Part shown: positions 1 through 8,045 of the stretch, one piece after another
Numbering within the stretch: position 1 is the stretch's first letter
Layout: every line of letters begins with the position of its first letter
From: Lojkania enalia
Taxonomy: Eukaryota > Ascomycota > Dothideomycetes > Pleosporales
Length of the DNA: 10,941 nt
Assembly (NCBI GenBank): GCA_010094045.1
Contig: ML986901.1
Span: 23,345 to 34,285, forward strand
Reading direction: 5' to 3'
Made by a program: the position numbers and the translations under genes
The notes under the pieces: generated by a model
Told to the model about the DNA's origin: nothing
Seen by the model: only the letters and a program-made list of their open reading frames with translations
Database searches by the model: none

Positions 1-774
1 TATTAGATTATAGGTTACCTTAGATAAACTCTTAAAAGCCTTCTAGTACTAATCTAAATTTATTTTAGCTGCAACTTATAGGCTAATAGTTTATTCTAGA
101 AGGTTAAAAACGCTCCTCCTTTCTATATTATAGGCTATTAAGTAGGCAACTATAGCATTAAAAGAGCCTTTCTATATAAGCTTAAAGCTAAGGTTTAGTA
201 TCTTTAGGCTAGGGAGAATCTTATCCTATAGGTAGAAAAACTACTTAAATTAGGGTACAGATCCCTTAATAGCTATACTAATAAAGCGAGCTTTAAAAGT
301 TAAGAACGCTTCTCTCTTATTCATCCTTAAGACCTAAAACGCTTATCGCGCCTCTATCTCTTTATTATCTATAATAAAATATAATTATAGAAGTAAAATT
401 ATTTCTTTAGTATTTTTAAACTAATACTAGTCTAATTTAGCTAGGTATTTTAGCTCTAGATACTCTTTCGCAGTACTAGAGGTATATTTCTATACTAATA
501 CTATATATATATACTCTATTAGATAGTAATCTATATTAATCTTAAGTTAGTCTAGGATTAAAACTTGCTATTATTTAAATATAGGTTCGCTGCTATCTAT
601 AAAGCTTTTAATCTTAAGTATACGTTTAGTAAGGTAAGCTTAAGGGGACTTAGGGGTAGCTAAGAGGTTTCTTACTAGAAGAGTTGTAAAAGTTTCTTAA
701 TATATTATTAGTTCTGATTTAGTAGTTTATAGAGGTTAATTAAGACTAATAGTTCTCTATTATATTAAGTATAT
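1..774 (-). pseudogene. Gag-like polyprotein fragment of element 2, RIP-inactivated, partial at the left edge
   Basis: One minus-strand frame (codons starting at positions divisible by 3) stays readable from about 774 to the window edge despite many stops. Recognisable pieces include SFIDSSEPIF near 606-577, an aromatic Tyr/Trp-type stretch, a KEYLELKYLAKLD block, and a RMNKREAFLTFKARFISIA block near 310-250. The last resembles the capsid segment of fungal retrotransposon Gag proteins (the 'L..LRQ....F..F...F' pattern). Gag would form the virus-like particle in the cytoplasm. The start is uncertain because ATG has mostly become ATA; I took the frame back to an ATA at 774-772. No net indel is seen from 717 to 1. 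The C-terminus, any zinc knuckle and pol lie outside the window. The Gag identity rests on overall pattern, not on a catalytic motif. Confidence 0.55.
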
Positions 775-1184
775 AATCTCCTCTTATAAAATTGCAATTT
801 ATTCCTTAAGAGTTTATTTACTCTAATTTCCCTCTAAATTAGATAGGTTCTTTATTATAGGCCCTATAGAGAGGGGTCCGCCTGTTATAGGGCCCCCTAT
901 AAGAGGTAATAGTTATTCTATACGCGTAGATAGAAGCTTACTCTTACTATAACTTATACGTATATCAGTTCTAGCATAGGAATTAGAAGGTAAATTATAG
1001 TCAGATATTAGTAGTTACCTCTAATTCTAATAGGTTATTAATAGTCTCTAAGTTTCTACCTAGGTATACTCTACGCGGCTTTTTTAAAGGTAATCCTAAT
1101 TACAGGAGATAGAAAGTTCTAAACCTAAAGGCTTTAATTAATAGAAGGTTTCTAAAATCCTATCTAGATAACTAAATAATTTAA
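775..1184 (-). other. Untranslated leader between the element 2 LTR and its Gag frame
   Basis: I could follow no coding frame here. The primer-binding site should start at 1184 on the minus strand (TTAAATTATTTAGTTATC), but I cannot match it to a tRNA, and RIP has probably altered it. The stretch contains a GC-rich hairpin, listed separately. Confidence 0.4.
860..894. repeat. GC-rich inverted repeat (hairpin) in the element 2 leader
   Basis: Arms GGCCCTATA (860-868) and TATAGGGCC (886-894) are perfect 9-bp complements with a 17-base spacer. It stands out as a GC island in A+T-rich DNA. Function is unknown; a structured leader RNA is one possibility. Confidence 0.5.
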
Positions 1185-1593
1185 TATAACGGTATATAAG
1201 TATTATAACCTAAACTAAATCGGGCGTATTTTAGACTTAGATATATTTAAATAAACAATTAATACAATATTATTAAAGAGGCTATTACTAGTAGTATTAA
1301 GTTCTTCTATATAATATAATAGTATAGGTAAGATAATAGGTCTAAATATAGTATAAATCTACTTAGAGGTATATAGGAGTATATAGGGGTTTAGGGACCT
1401 AGGAATTCTATTAACACCTATAAGCCTTATATAAAAGGATATAAAAGAACTACTAAACTACTTATAAGAGAGTATATAACTATATACGGAAGGGAAAAGA
1501 GGTAGAACTAAGGGTAGGATAAGATAAGTAAAAAGCTTTAGAATAAGGTTATATATAAAGCTTTTTATAGAACGATTTCTTTGCATTATTATA
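1185..1593 (-). repeat. LTR of element 2, copy A (409 bp, apparently complete)
   Basis: The copy is bounded by TATAACGG at the left and ATTATTATA at the right. These are RIP forms of a TGTAACG...CGTTACA terminal inverted repeat with the usual TG...CA ends. The right end is fixed by comparison with the copies ending at 9886 and starting at 10605, where all three lose similarity at the same point. The left end is inferred from the terminal inverted repeat alone, since the other copies do not reach it. From 1257 to 1593 it is collinear with copy C without any net length change. Because the Gag frame lies to its left on the minus strand, it acts as the 5' LTR. Confidence 0.75.
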
Positions 1594-1594
1594 A

Positions 1595-2295
1595 GATATA
1601 GGTTATTTCTCGCCTTTAAAGACTATATATAGGTGTTAAGTCGAGCAGCTAATATACGGTTATATTAACTATATTACGAAAATCGAGTTCTTATTCTACT
1701 TTAAAGTAGCTTTTAATATAGCAATTATAAAGAGTAATATTTTAAGTAGCTTTTAAAGTACTAGTCTAGTTCTATTTAACCTAGATATAGTACTATTAAA
1801 GCTTAAAATTTAACTATATATACTAATATCTTCTATAATTAAAGATACTCTTTAAGAATTAAAAATACTAAGTAATCCTATTAAATTTAGATTTTAATCT
1901 ATATACGTTTAATTAAAAGTTTAAAAGTATTTAGATAGCTTACCTATTTTAATAGTAGAAGCGTTTAAATAGTTTATAAAGAGTACTATATATATAATAT
2001 ATAAAAATATACTATTACACGCTTAGGTTACTAAACTTTAAGTAGTTAATAAGGCTGCTATATAATATTAATCGTATAAAAAAAGCGTATATAGAAGAAA
2101 GGTAATCTAATAATTAAAGAAGGTGTTTAATTAACTACTCTAAAAGAGTTTAGTACTCGTATTAATAGGAAGAAGAGTAGGAAGAAGGCGTATATTAATA
2201 GAGACCAGCCGACTTAAAAATGCTGTAGGTAGTATAGTAAGACTAGATATAACTTATAGACGTATAAAAATAATATTATAGATATAGAAGAATAG
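1595..2295 (+). pseudogene. Fot1/pogo-like (Tc1/mariner superfamily) transposase, C-terminal fragment, RIP-inactivated
   Basis: The plus-strand translation starts abruptly at DIGYFSPLK (1595-1621), the remnant of the DVGCF.PLK block conserved in fungal Fot1/Pot2 transposases. It continues through an INYITKIEF segment, the typical C-terminal linker (LDSLPILIVEAF), a basic coiled region, KKGNLIIKEGV, and a C-terminal zinc knuckle at 2224-2265. The knuckle ligands keep C-x2-C-x4-H-x4-C spacing, but the second Cys, the His and the last Cys are now Tyr codons. The fragment covers roughly the last 230 residues; the DDE catalytic domain is missing because element 2 inserted immediately upstream. The frame changes once, at an A7 run (2078-2084), consistent with loss of one A from an A8 run. 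The stop at 2293-2295 may be original or RIP-made. Family assignment is from recalled motifs. Confidence 0.85.
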
Positions 2296-2381
2296 GCTAC
2301 TATATTATATAGTATAATAGAATATAAGAAAGTATAATATTTTACGAAAAGTAGTCGCGATTTTAATATAGTTTTAGTATT

Positions 2382-2415
2382 ATAATCAGCTCGCTTAGGT
2401 AATCAGCTCGCTTAT
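2382..2415 (+). repeat. Two tandem 17-bp repeats near the 3' end of the Fot1-like transposon
   Basis: The unit (A/G)TAATCAGCTCGCTTA plus one base occurs at 2382-2398 and 2399-2415, directly in tandem, about 90 bases after the transposase stop. Subterminal repeats of this kind are common next to the inverted terminal repeats of pogo/Fot1 elements, where transposase binds. The terminal repeat may end near CGTTACT (2422-2428). This cannot be confirmed because the other end of the transposon is outside the window. Confidence 0.5.
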
Positions 2416-2428
2416 ACTATACGTTACT

Positions 2429-2603
2429 CTTATAGTAGAGAGCTTAATATACTAAAAAGGGGGGTTATAAGATAATATTCTAAGATAAATCCTTAGAAAG
2501 TAATCTTTAAAACTTAGAGAGGTAAATATTTAGATATTTATATAACCTATAAATTAGCTAAACTAGGGTTAAAAGTATTTTATAGGAAATCTAAAGCTTT
2601 ACC
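2429..2603. other. Unassigned A+T-rich flank between the Fot1-like remnant and the chromovirus
   Basis: I see no gene here. This DNA was continuous with 9486-9606 before the chromovirus inserted, judging from the CTTAT duplication. It contains a GGGGGG run (2460-2465) but no recognisable motif. Confidence 0.4.
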
Positions 2604-2608
2604 CTTAT
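2604..2608. repeat. Target-site duplication CTTAT (left copy)
   Basis: CTTAT immediately precedes the left LTR and recurs immediately after the right LTR at 9481-9485. A 5-bp duplication is the usual product of Ty3/gypsy integrase. That it still matches means the element has not recombined with another copy. Confidence 0.85.
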
Positions 2609-2976
2609 TATAACAGCTCTTTTAATTGGCTAGGTGTAGGGCGGGTAATAATTAAAAGTAATTACGTACTATGGGGTATATTATTCTTATAAGCTTATAA
2701 TAGAAGTACACAAGTAGAGTATATAAAGGATATTTAAGTTAACTATAAAGAGTTATAAAGATTAGAGTTATAAGGTTATTAAATACAATTTAGTTCTCTT
2801 ATTATTTACTAGCTTAGTTACTTAGTTAACTAAGCTACTAAGTATACTTAATTACTTAGTTAGCTAAGCTACTAAGCGTATTATATACCTTATACTAGCC
2901 TTATTCTTCTAGCTATATAGAGTCCTAGATCTTAATTAGGTCTAGTATAGGAGTTCCTATAAAGATATCTATAATA
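2609..2976 (-). repeat. 3' LTR of the chromovirus (368 bp)
   Basis: The plus-strand ends are TATAACAG and TAATA. On the minus strand the LTR starts TATTA and ends CTGTTATA, the RIP forms of TG...CA ends. It aligns with 9113-9480 over its whole length with no gap. By hand I count about 33 differences, every one a transition. It carries a 34-bp tandem palindromic repeat. Confidence 0.92.
2813..2880. repeat. Tandem 34-bp palindromic repeat within the 3' LTR
   Basis: Two units (2813-2846 and 2847-2880) differ only by transitions. Each contains the near-palindrome TACTTAGTTAACTAAGCTA, so the region could form hairpins or offer paired protein-binding sites. The position matches 9317-9384 in the other LTR. 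A role in transcription control is inference only. Confidence 0.6.
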
Positions 2977-2991
2977 CTATCTTCTCCTTTT
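2977..2991 (-). other. Polypurine tract for plus-strand DNA priming
   Basis: On the minus strand this reads AAAAGGAGAAGATAG, all purine except one T, and ends exactly at the 3' LTR. Its position and composition fit a polypurine tract and settle the element's orientation independently of the coding frame. Confidence 0.8.
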
Positions 2992-3301
2992 AAGTTTTTA
3001 GTTTAAGAGTTTTCCCGTTCTAAACTAATATATAGTAGGGTTAATACGCTGTTTTTACTGAGACTATATATATTTCTAATATCTCCCCTTTATTATTTAA
3101 CTCTAAGTAGATACTATTATATTAATTATATAGACTATTTAGGTGAAACAATTATACCTTATTCCTAGTATTCCTATAAGGGGTTAACTTATAAAGTAGA
3201 TAAGAAGAAGATATCTAAAAAATTATATTATTTAGAATACCTTTATACTAGTATATATTTATTATATAACGCGGATCGCGATACTTAGATTGCTTATATA
3301 T
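2992..3301 (+). other. 3' internal region of the chromovirus, unresolved
   Basis: No frame could be followed reliably. It lies upstream of the antisense frame that becomes readable from about 3302, so it may hold that gene's N-terminal part or promoter. Cys-rich positions, if there were any, would have become Tyr. No motif is claimed. Confidence 0.35.
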
Positions 3302-3673
3302 TATAGTCCCGTAATACTAGTTTATTCCTGATTCTTCCTAGTAGTAAAGTAGAATACTAAAGTTGTAAGGCTAGAGGAGAAGATCCGTCTAGCCTAGGAG
3401 GAGTTAGAACAACTTCTTAATAAGGTAGCGGTAGCTTATATAAAGATCCAGCATCTTCGCAAAATTCGTAAATAAGTAAAGTATAGGTAGGTAGAGGGTT
3501 ATAAACGTGCGTAGGAGCAACTTAAAGAAGAAGAAAAGGTAGATTATAAGGCGGGTTTTCTTTCTAAGGCGGAGTTGCCTTCTATAATACAGCTAATATC
3601 GTTTAATTCTACTACTCTATCTCCTAGTTTTCTTTATAAATTTAGTTTTTATAATATATCTATAATACTATAA
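3302..3673 (+). pseudogene. Antisense coiled-coil reading frame inside the chromovirus, RIP-mutated
   Basis: On the plus strand, opposite to gag-pol, one frame is protein-like from about 3302, and especially from 3338, to a TAA at 3671. It gives a Glu/Lys/Leu-rich heptad-like stretch (VVRLEEKIRLA then EELEQLLNKVAVAY, then HLRKIRK), a KEEEKVDYKAGFLSKAELPS block, and a tail with STTLSPSF. The in-frame stops fall where CAG/CAA codons would suit the helix, as expected from RIP, and no indel is seen. The layout (coiled coil, basic L.KQ-like patch, acidic linker, SP.FW-like tail) recalls uncharacterised proteins often predicted around ascomycete retrotransposons. That comparison is from memory and tentative. 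Its 3' end converges on, and overlaps, the end of pol by about 30 bases. N-terminus and start codon are not identified. Confidence 0.5.
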
Positions 3674-3674
3674 G

Positions 3675-3800
3675 GCTAAAGTTTTCTTCTAGTTTTTAGG
3701 TATTATTCTATAAGTTCCTATATTTATCTATTTCTAACTATTTTATTAGATAGTATTATTTACTATTCTATATTTTATACTTTATTATTCTCTTAACTTC
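3675..3800 (-). other. Chromodomain at the C-terminus of Pol
   Basis: The frame reads EVKRII, then YYLIK followed by a stop in place of Trp, then a segment ending KLEENF. This matches the chromodomain pattern 'EVE.I...R...YLVKW.GY...TWEP.ENL', with the Trp codons now TAG. In chromoviruses this domain binds modified histone H3 and steers integration to heterochromatin. The Trp codons for its aromatic cage are destroyed. Confidence 0.8.
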
Positions 3801-3869
3801 CTATTCTAGGTTCTCTCTATACGCGTCTACGTTATATACTACTAGTTCAGCGTCTTAAGGTGCCTTTTC

Positions 3870-4061
3870 TATAAGTACGATATAAAAGGTTAGGTAGATT
3901 TTTATAGTTGTAGGTAATTTAAGTCGATAGTTTACGGGTAATATTTATTCTTTAATCTTATATAGTCCGATTTTAATATAATCTAGTTTACTACTTAGTC
4001 GTTTACTTTAAATATTTTATTTTAGTAGCTAAATTTTTTCTCCCTTCTTAAAGTAAGGTAG
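3870..4061 (-). other. GPY/F module of the integrase C-terminus
   Basis: The frame shows KKGEKI then LL.*NI and KRLSSKLDYIKIGLYKIKE. This corresponds to the 'G..V.L...N....R.S.KLD....GPY.I' signature of the Ty3/gypsy integrase C-terminal module. It is followed by VNYRLKLP and a TIKIYLTFYIVLI stretch, equivalent to 'Y.L.LP....IHPVFHVSLL'. Pro to Leu and His to Tyr changes are RIP products. Confidence 0.85.
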
Positions 4062-4373
4062 TTATTTATATTTCTTATTATAGTATTTTTTTATAGTATA
4101 TTATAGGAACTAGAGATCTTTCTTTAGTAAGTCTTATATTTATTAAATAATCTCAACTTATTCTTATATTTAGGATGCTTATAATACTACTTTAATTAGA
4201 GTATTATATATTTTTAGTTTATACTTATAGTTTATTATAAATAGTAATACTCTAGTTATACTATATATAGTACTATTATACACAAGTTACGCTATTAGTA
4301 ATAGTATTATCTAATTATTTTATCTATAGTTAAGGTAGAACTATAAGTATTACTCTACTGTTTAGTTTATTTA

Positions 4374-4892
4374 TTCTATCTATCTATCTATCTATAAGTA
4401 AAATACTGTAAATATTTTATATTTAATTCCTAGTAAGTTTATAATTGTTTACTAAAACTTTAAAGTAAACTTAGTATTTTAGTCTATAATTATCTTCTAG
4501 AGTACTCTATACTATACTACAATCTATTTTAGAAAGATGTTTACAATTTATTCTACTAATAATACTTTGTTATAGGGGATAAAGTAGGTGTATTTTATAA
4601 GTCTATCTATAATTATTATAATAGAGTTGTATACTTCTCTCTTAGGGTAGTCTTTTAACTTTAGTAGCTTAATAATAAAGTTTATAGTAATTTCTATCTA
4701 TAGTCTAGTAGGTGTTTCTAGATTTTATAATAGTCTATAAAGTATATATCTATTAGGTTTATTCTATTAATAGTCTATATATTTCTATAATATATTCTTT
4801 ATCTATTTCCTTACTTTAGGAAAGTAGAATCCTCTAAGGATTTGTTCTAGCGTTTTTTTAGTTTTTTAGTATCTGTAAGTAAGAGCTTTATA
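4374..4892 (-). other. Integrase zinc-binding and DDE catalytic domains
   Basis: All four HHCC ligand codons now encode Tyr (4892-4890, 4871-4869, 4781-4779, 4772-4770), with spacing H-x6-H-x29-C-x2-C retained; the CxxC context reads YIDY then NKPNR. The catalytic core keeps clear family text such as KREVYNSIIIIIDRLIKYTY and TIINLLGIKYKIFTVF. The first catalytic Asp is Asn (AAC, 4682-4680), the second is kept (GAC, 4484-4482), and Glu is kept (GAA, 4376-4374) with the expected 35 residues between the last two. The enzyme would have joined element DNA to the chromosome; it cannot be functional here. Confidence 0.9.
4375..4394. repeat. (TCTA)5 microsatellite within the integrase frame
   Basis: Five perfect TCTA units lie on the codons of the conserved integrase motif HPQTDGQTE (4400-4374 on the minus strand). 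The repeat appears to have been made by RIP rather than by slippage. Confidence 0.85.
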
Positions 4893-5329
4893 GAATTACC
4901 TAATAAATTCTTTTCTAACTTTAGCTAGTATATAGATTTAATTATAGACGTATAATAGTCCGTCTATTTATTTTAGTTCTTATTCTTAGAGTTCTTTGGG
5001 TATTCTATCTATTACTAATCTAATTAGTATTATCTAGCTTACTTTTTTAGTAATAGCCGTTGCTATGAGTTATAGATAATTGTATACTATACTTCTATCT
5101 TATTATTTCCTTAGTAGTATAGCTGTAGTTCCTTTCTCTTACTTATATTCTAGTAGTCTACTCAGCACGTCTACTCTTTAGTTCTATTTTCTACTAATAT
5201 AGATAATCTTAAAGTTAAATATAGCTAGTTTTTATAACTATCTAACCTATCTAGGGGTAAGAGTTTTAGTAGTAAGGAAGGTAGTAAGGTTCTTATAATT
5301 ATAATAGACTTTAGTTTACTATTTTACTC

Positions 5330-5520
5330 CTTATAGGTATATACGCTATTCTTTAAAGTATACTATAATAGCTAAGAGTTCTTAGTTGTATATATTATAG
5401 TTTATCTCTACTAATATAAGTTTTCGTAAATAATATACTACTAGATATCGTTTCCTATTATAGATTTATATAAGGATTCCAGCTATTCTCGTTCCTAATA
5501 CGTTGGTTTCTATAAGAGCT
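5330..5520 (-). other. RNase H domain
   Basis: The frame reads NPEKKALIETNVLGTRIAGIL, then ELLAIIVYFKE, matching the gypsy RNase H pattern 'ETDAS..G.GA.L.Q' and 'DKELLAIV..F..WR.YL'. The first catalytic Asp (TDAS) is now Asn (AAC, 5504-5502). The domain would have degraded the RNA strand during reverse transcription. Confidence 0.85.
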
Positions 5521-5925
5521 TTCTTTTCTGGGTTATAGAGTTTCAGTACCAGTTCTTACTAAAATTGTTTCTTAACTTCTTAGAAGGCTTTTTCTTATTT
5601 GTTTCCCTATATAAAGGTAATATCTTTCTTTAATAGTTAAGTTAGGGGTATAGTTATATCGCTCTAATCGTTAATAAAGGTTTAATAGAAGTTATAAAAT
5701 CCTATAAAGGATTAGATATCTTTAACTAATTTTAGAATTAGTTAATCTCTAATTACTACTAATTTATTTAGATCTATTTATAGTTATTCTAGTTTAATAA
5801 TAAATCCTAAGTAGTCTATTCTTATAGTATAGAATTCGCATTTTCTTACTTTAAAGTATAGTTTTACTACTTATAATACGCGTAGTACTTATTTAATATA
5901 TTCTTTATATTCTTATTTTATTTTT

Positions 5926-6212
5926 AAATATACGAGAATATTATCTAAATATACTATATAGAATTGTTTAAGGTAGAGTTTTAGTACCTTATTAATTTGT
6001 TTTTAGAAGGTGGCTGGTATATTAGTAAGTTTAAATAGTATAACTAGATATTTAAAGAGTCCCCTTTTTATTCTAAATACTATCTTCTATTTATCTCCTT
6101 CTTTAATATAGATTTAATAGTATACGTTCTAGATGTCTAATTTTATAAAAATAGTAGCTTCTCTTAATTAGTTTCTTAAATTACGAATAAGTAGTAGAGG
6201 ATATTAATCCTT
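5926..6212 (-). other. Reverse transcriptase core
   Basis: In order the frame gives KD*YPLLLI (6212 onward; consensus KDRYPLPLI), a KLDI block with the first catalytic Asp retained (GAC, 6137-6135), KRGLFKYLVI followed by LTNIPATF (consensus GLF.YLVMPFGLTNAPATFQ), and FYIVYLDNILVY (consensus YLDD box). The YLDD box at 5951-5940 reads YLDN, GAT having become AAT, so an essential Asp is lost. The following thumb region keeps VRKCEFYTIRIDYLGFII. The assignment to Ty3/gypsy RT is secure. Confidence 0.95.
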
Positions 6213-6890
6213 AATTATAATATTATTAAGGGTACGATAATCAACATATATTTATAGGTCAGTTGTTTCTTTCTTATCTATAAAGAGTATAGGGTATACT
6301 ACTAGTAAGTTTAATTCTCTAATTATTCCTTTCTTTAAGTATTTGTCTATATATTATTCTAGAGCCTCTGTTTCTCTTAGTATTAGGCTGTATATTAGTC
6401 TATATCTAGGTTCTTTTCCTAGTTATAGTTTGATTTTATAATTATGTTCTCTATATTTAGGTAGGTATTATAGTAGTTCTTAGAACTATTTTATTAAATG
6501 TTAGTATTCCTTAAATATACTATATAATATATTTCCTATTAGGAATAATTCTTTTACTACTTCTTTTACTATTATAGCGAGTTGTTCTTTAATTAGTTAA
6601 CTAGAGTTTCTAAAGATAATTCGTTCTATTTACTAATTTATTTAAGGGTTTTCTTTTCTTAATTATAAGATTCCTAGGATAATATTATAGTCGGTAATCT
6701 CTATAATTTAGAATATTTGTCCTTATTAAGTTATTCCTAGAATTTTAAACTCTCTTAATTCTATAGTATATATAATTTTCTTCTAGAAATCTTTTCCTTC
6801 TATAGTTTAAATTATATAAGGTCGTTCTAGTTGTATTATAGGTATTCCTTTTCTAGTAATATAGTTACTAGCTATAAAATTTTTTATTAC

Positions 6891-6899
6891 TCTACTATT
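6891..6899 (-). other. Aspartic protease active site, Asp lost
   Basis: The frame around this site reads IFINSRVIKNFIAS, matching the retroviral-type protease motif 'F.DSGAT.NFI'. The catalytic Asp codon is AAT (Asn), and the Gly is AGA (Arg). The protease would have cleaved the Gag-Pol polyprotein. Confidence 0.85.
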
Positions 6900-8003
6900 A
6901 ATAAATATATATACTTTATAGCTATAGTACTATCTAGATGTTATAAAGTAGTATTTTCCTATATTCCTGTATAACTAAGTTATCTTAAGCTAGTAGGCTA
7001 TTACTTCTTTTATAGATATATATTTTAGGTATTTCCGTTCTAGGTATTTATACTATAGTCTTCCTCTAACATATACTTTAGGTAATAGAGGTTTAAGTTT
7101 AAGTATTATATAGTTTTAGGTTTGTCTAGTAACTTCCTATTCTATTATAGCTTCTTACTTTATAGGGTTTCCTAGTATTTTATCTTTATTTAGTCGTCTT
7201 AACTATATATCTATACTTTCCTTTCTTCCTTAGTAGGCTTTATACTATCGTTTAATACATAATATTTATACTATCTTAAAATATACTAGATAGTATTAGT
7301 TTATATAAAGGTTATCGTCTTTTCTAACTTAGTAGTCCCATTCTTATTTATATCATGATACCTTTAGTACCTAGTATTTTACTAGTACTTTACTTTATAA
7401 GAAGGCTACTACTTTCTGTACTATATACGCAGCCTTATCTTAGTCTATTATATTAAAGTACCCTTCTACTACCTTTATAGTTTCTATCTATTTTTAGAAG
7501 TATAAGAAGCGGATTTCCCTAAGGTAGGTATTTTACTATTCTTCGTAAACGTTAATAATATCTTATCTTAGTCTATTTTTATTATAGAATCTTATAGGTA
7601 GTTCTTCTTATAGGGTAGTTATAAGAGCTAGGGTTCTCTATTTATACTTAATTATTTTTTATTAGTATATAGAATATATTTTAGGTGCTAGTTCAGGTAT
7701 TAGTACTCTAGTAGTAGCTTCTTCTATTTATAATAAGGTGTTTATTTCTTTATTCTTATCCGATATTTCCTAAACTTCTTCTAGCTATCTTTTTATATAT
7801 TTCTATATTACTATAAGTTGCGTTTTCTTCTAAGGCTAATATTTTATAGCTTTTTTAAGTTGCTGGTATATTTAACACTTGTCTTTATTATAGAAGAACT
7901 AATATAAGGTTCTATATTCTATAGTTACAGCTAGTTTTTCTTTGCCTGCTTCCTACAGTTTATCTTCTATAAGCTGGTTTTTCTTTTCTTTCTTTTTATT
8001 TCG

Positions 8004-8045
8004 ACATTCCTTTACTATATATTCTAGTTTTTAATAATTGTAATA
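8004..8045 (-). other. Gag CCHC zinc knuckle, three ligands mutated
   Basis: The frame reads YYNY, one stop, then KLEYIVKECRN, the RIP form of C-x2-C-x4-H-x4-C. Both early Cys and the His are now Tyr (TAT); only the last Cys (TGT, 8006-8004) survives. The knuckle would bind element RNA. It marks the C-terminal end of Gag and is in the same frame as RT. Confidence 0.88.

Larger units (their letters stand above)
1..1593 (-). mobile_element. 5' part of a RIP-mutated LTR retrotransposon ('element 2'), continuing off the left edge
   Basis: On the minus strand this unit reads LTR (1593 to 1185), leader (1184 to about 775), then a Gag-like frame (about 774 to 1). This is the normal order for the 5' end of an LTR retrotransposon. 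Two more copies of its LTR lie at 9607-9886 and 10605-10941, so the family is repeated. Its right boundary abuts, in the middle of a protein domain, the conserved 'DVGCF' block of a Fot1-like transposase, which shows that it inserted into that transposon. The five bases after the boundary (AGATA, 1594-1598) would be one target duplication; the other copy would be outside the window. No enzymatic domain is visible here, so the Ty3 versus Ty1 superfamily is not settled. Confidence 0.7.

Noticed and set aside
1594..1620. AGATATAGGTTATTTCTCGCC after LTR copy A as a Ty1/copia half-tRNA primer-binding site
   Set aside because: These bases are the DVGCFSPLK codons of the Fot1-like transposase, and the element 2 Gag frame lies on the other side of the LTR, so the primer-binding site should be at 1184 leftward.
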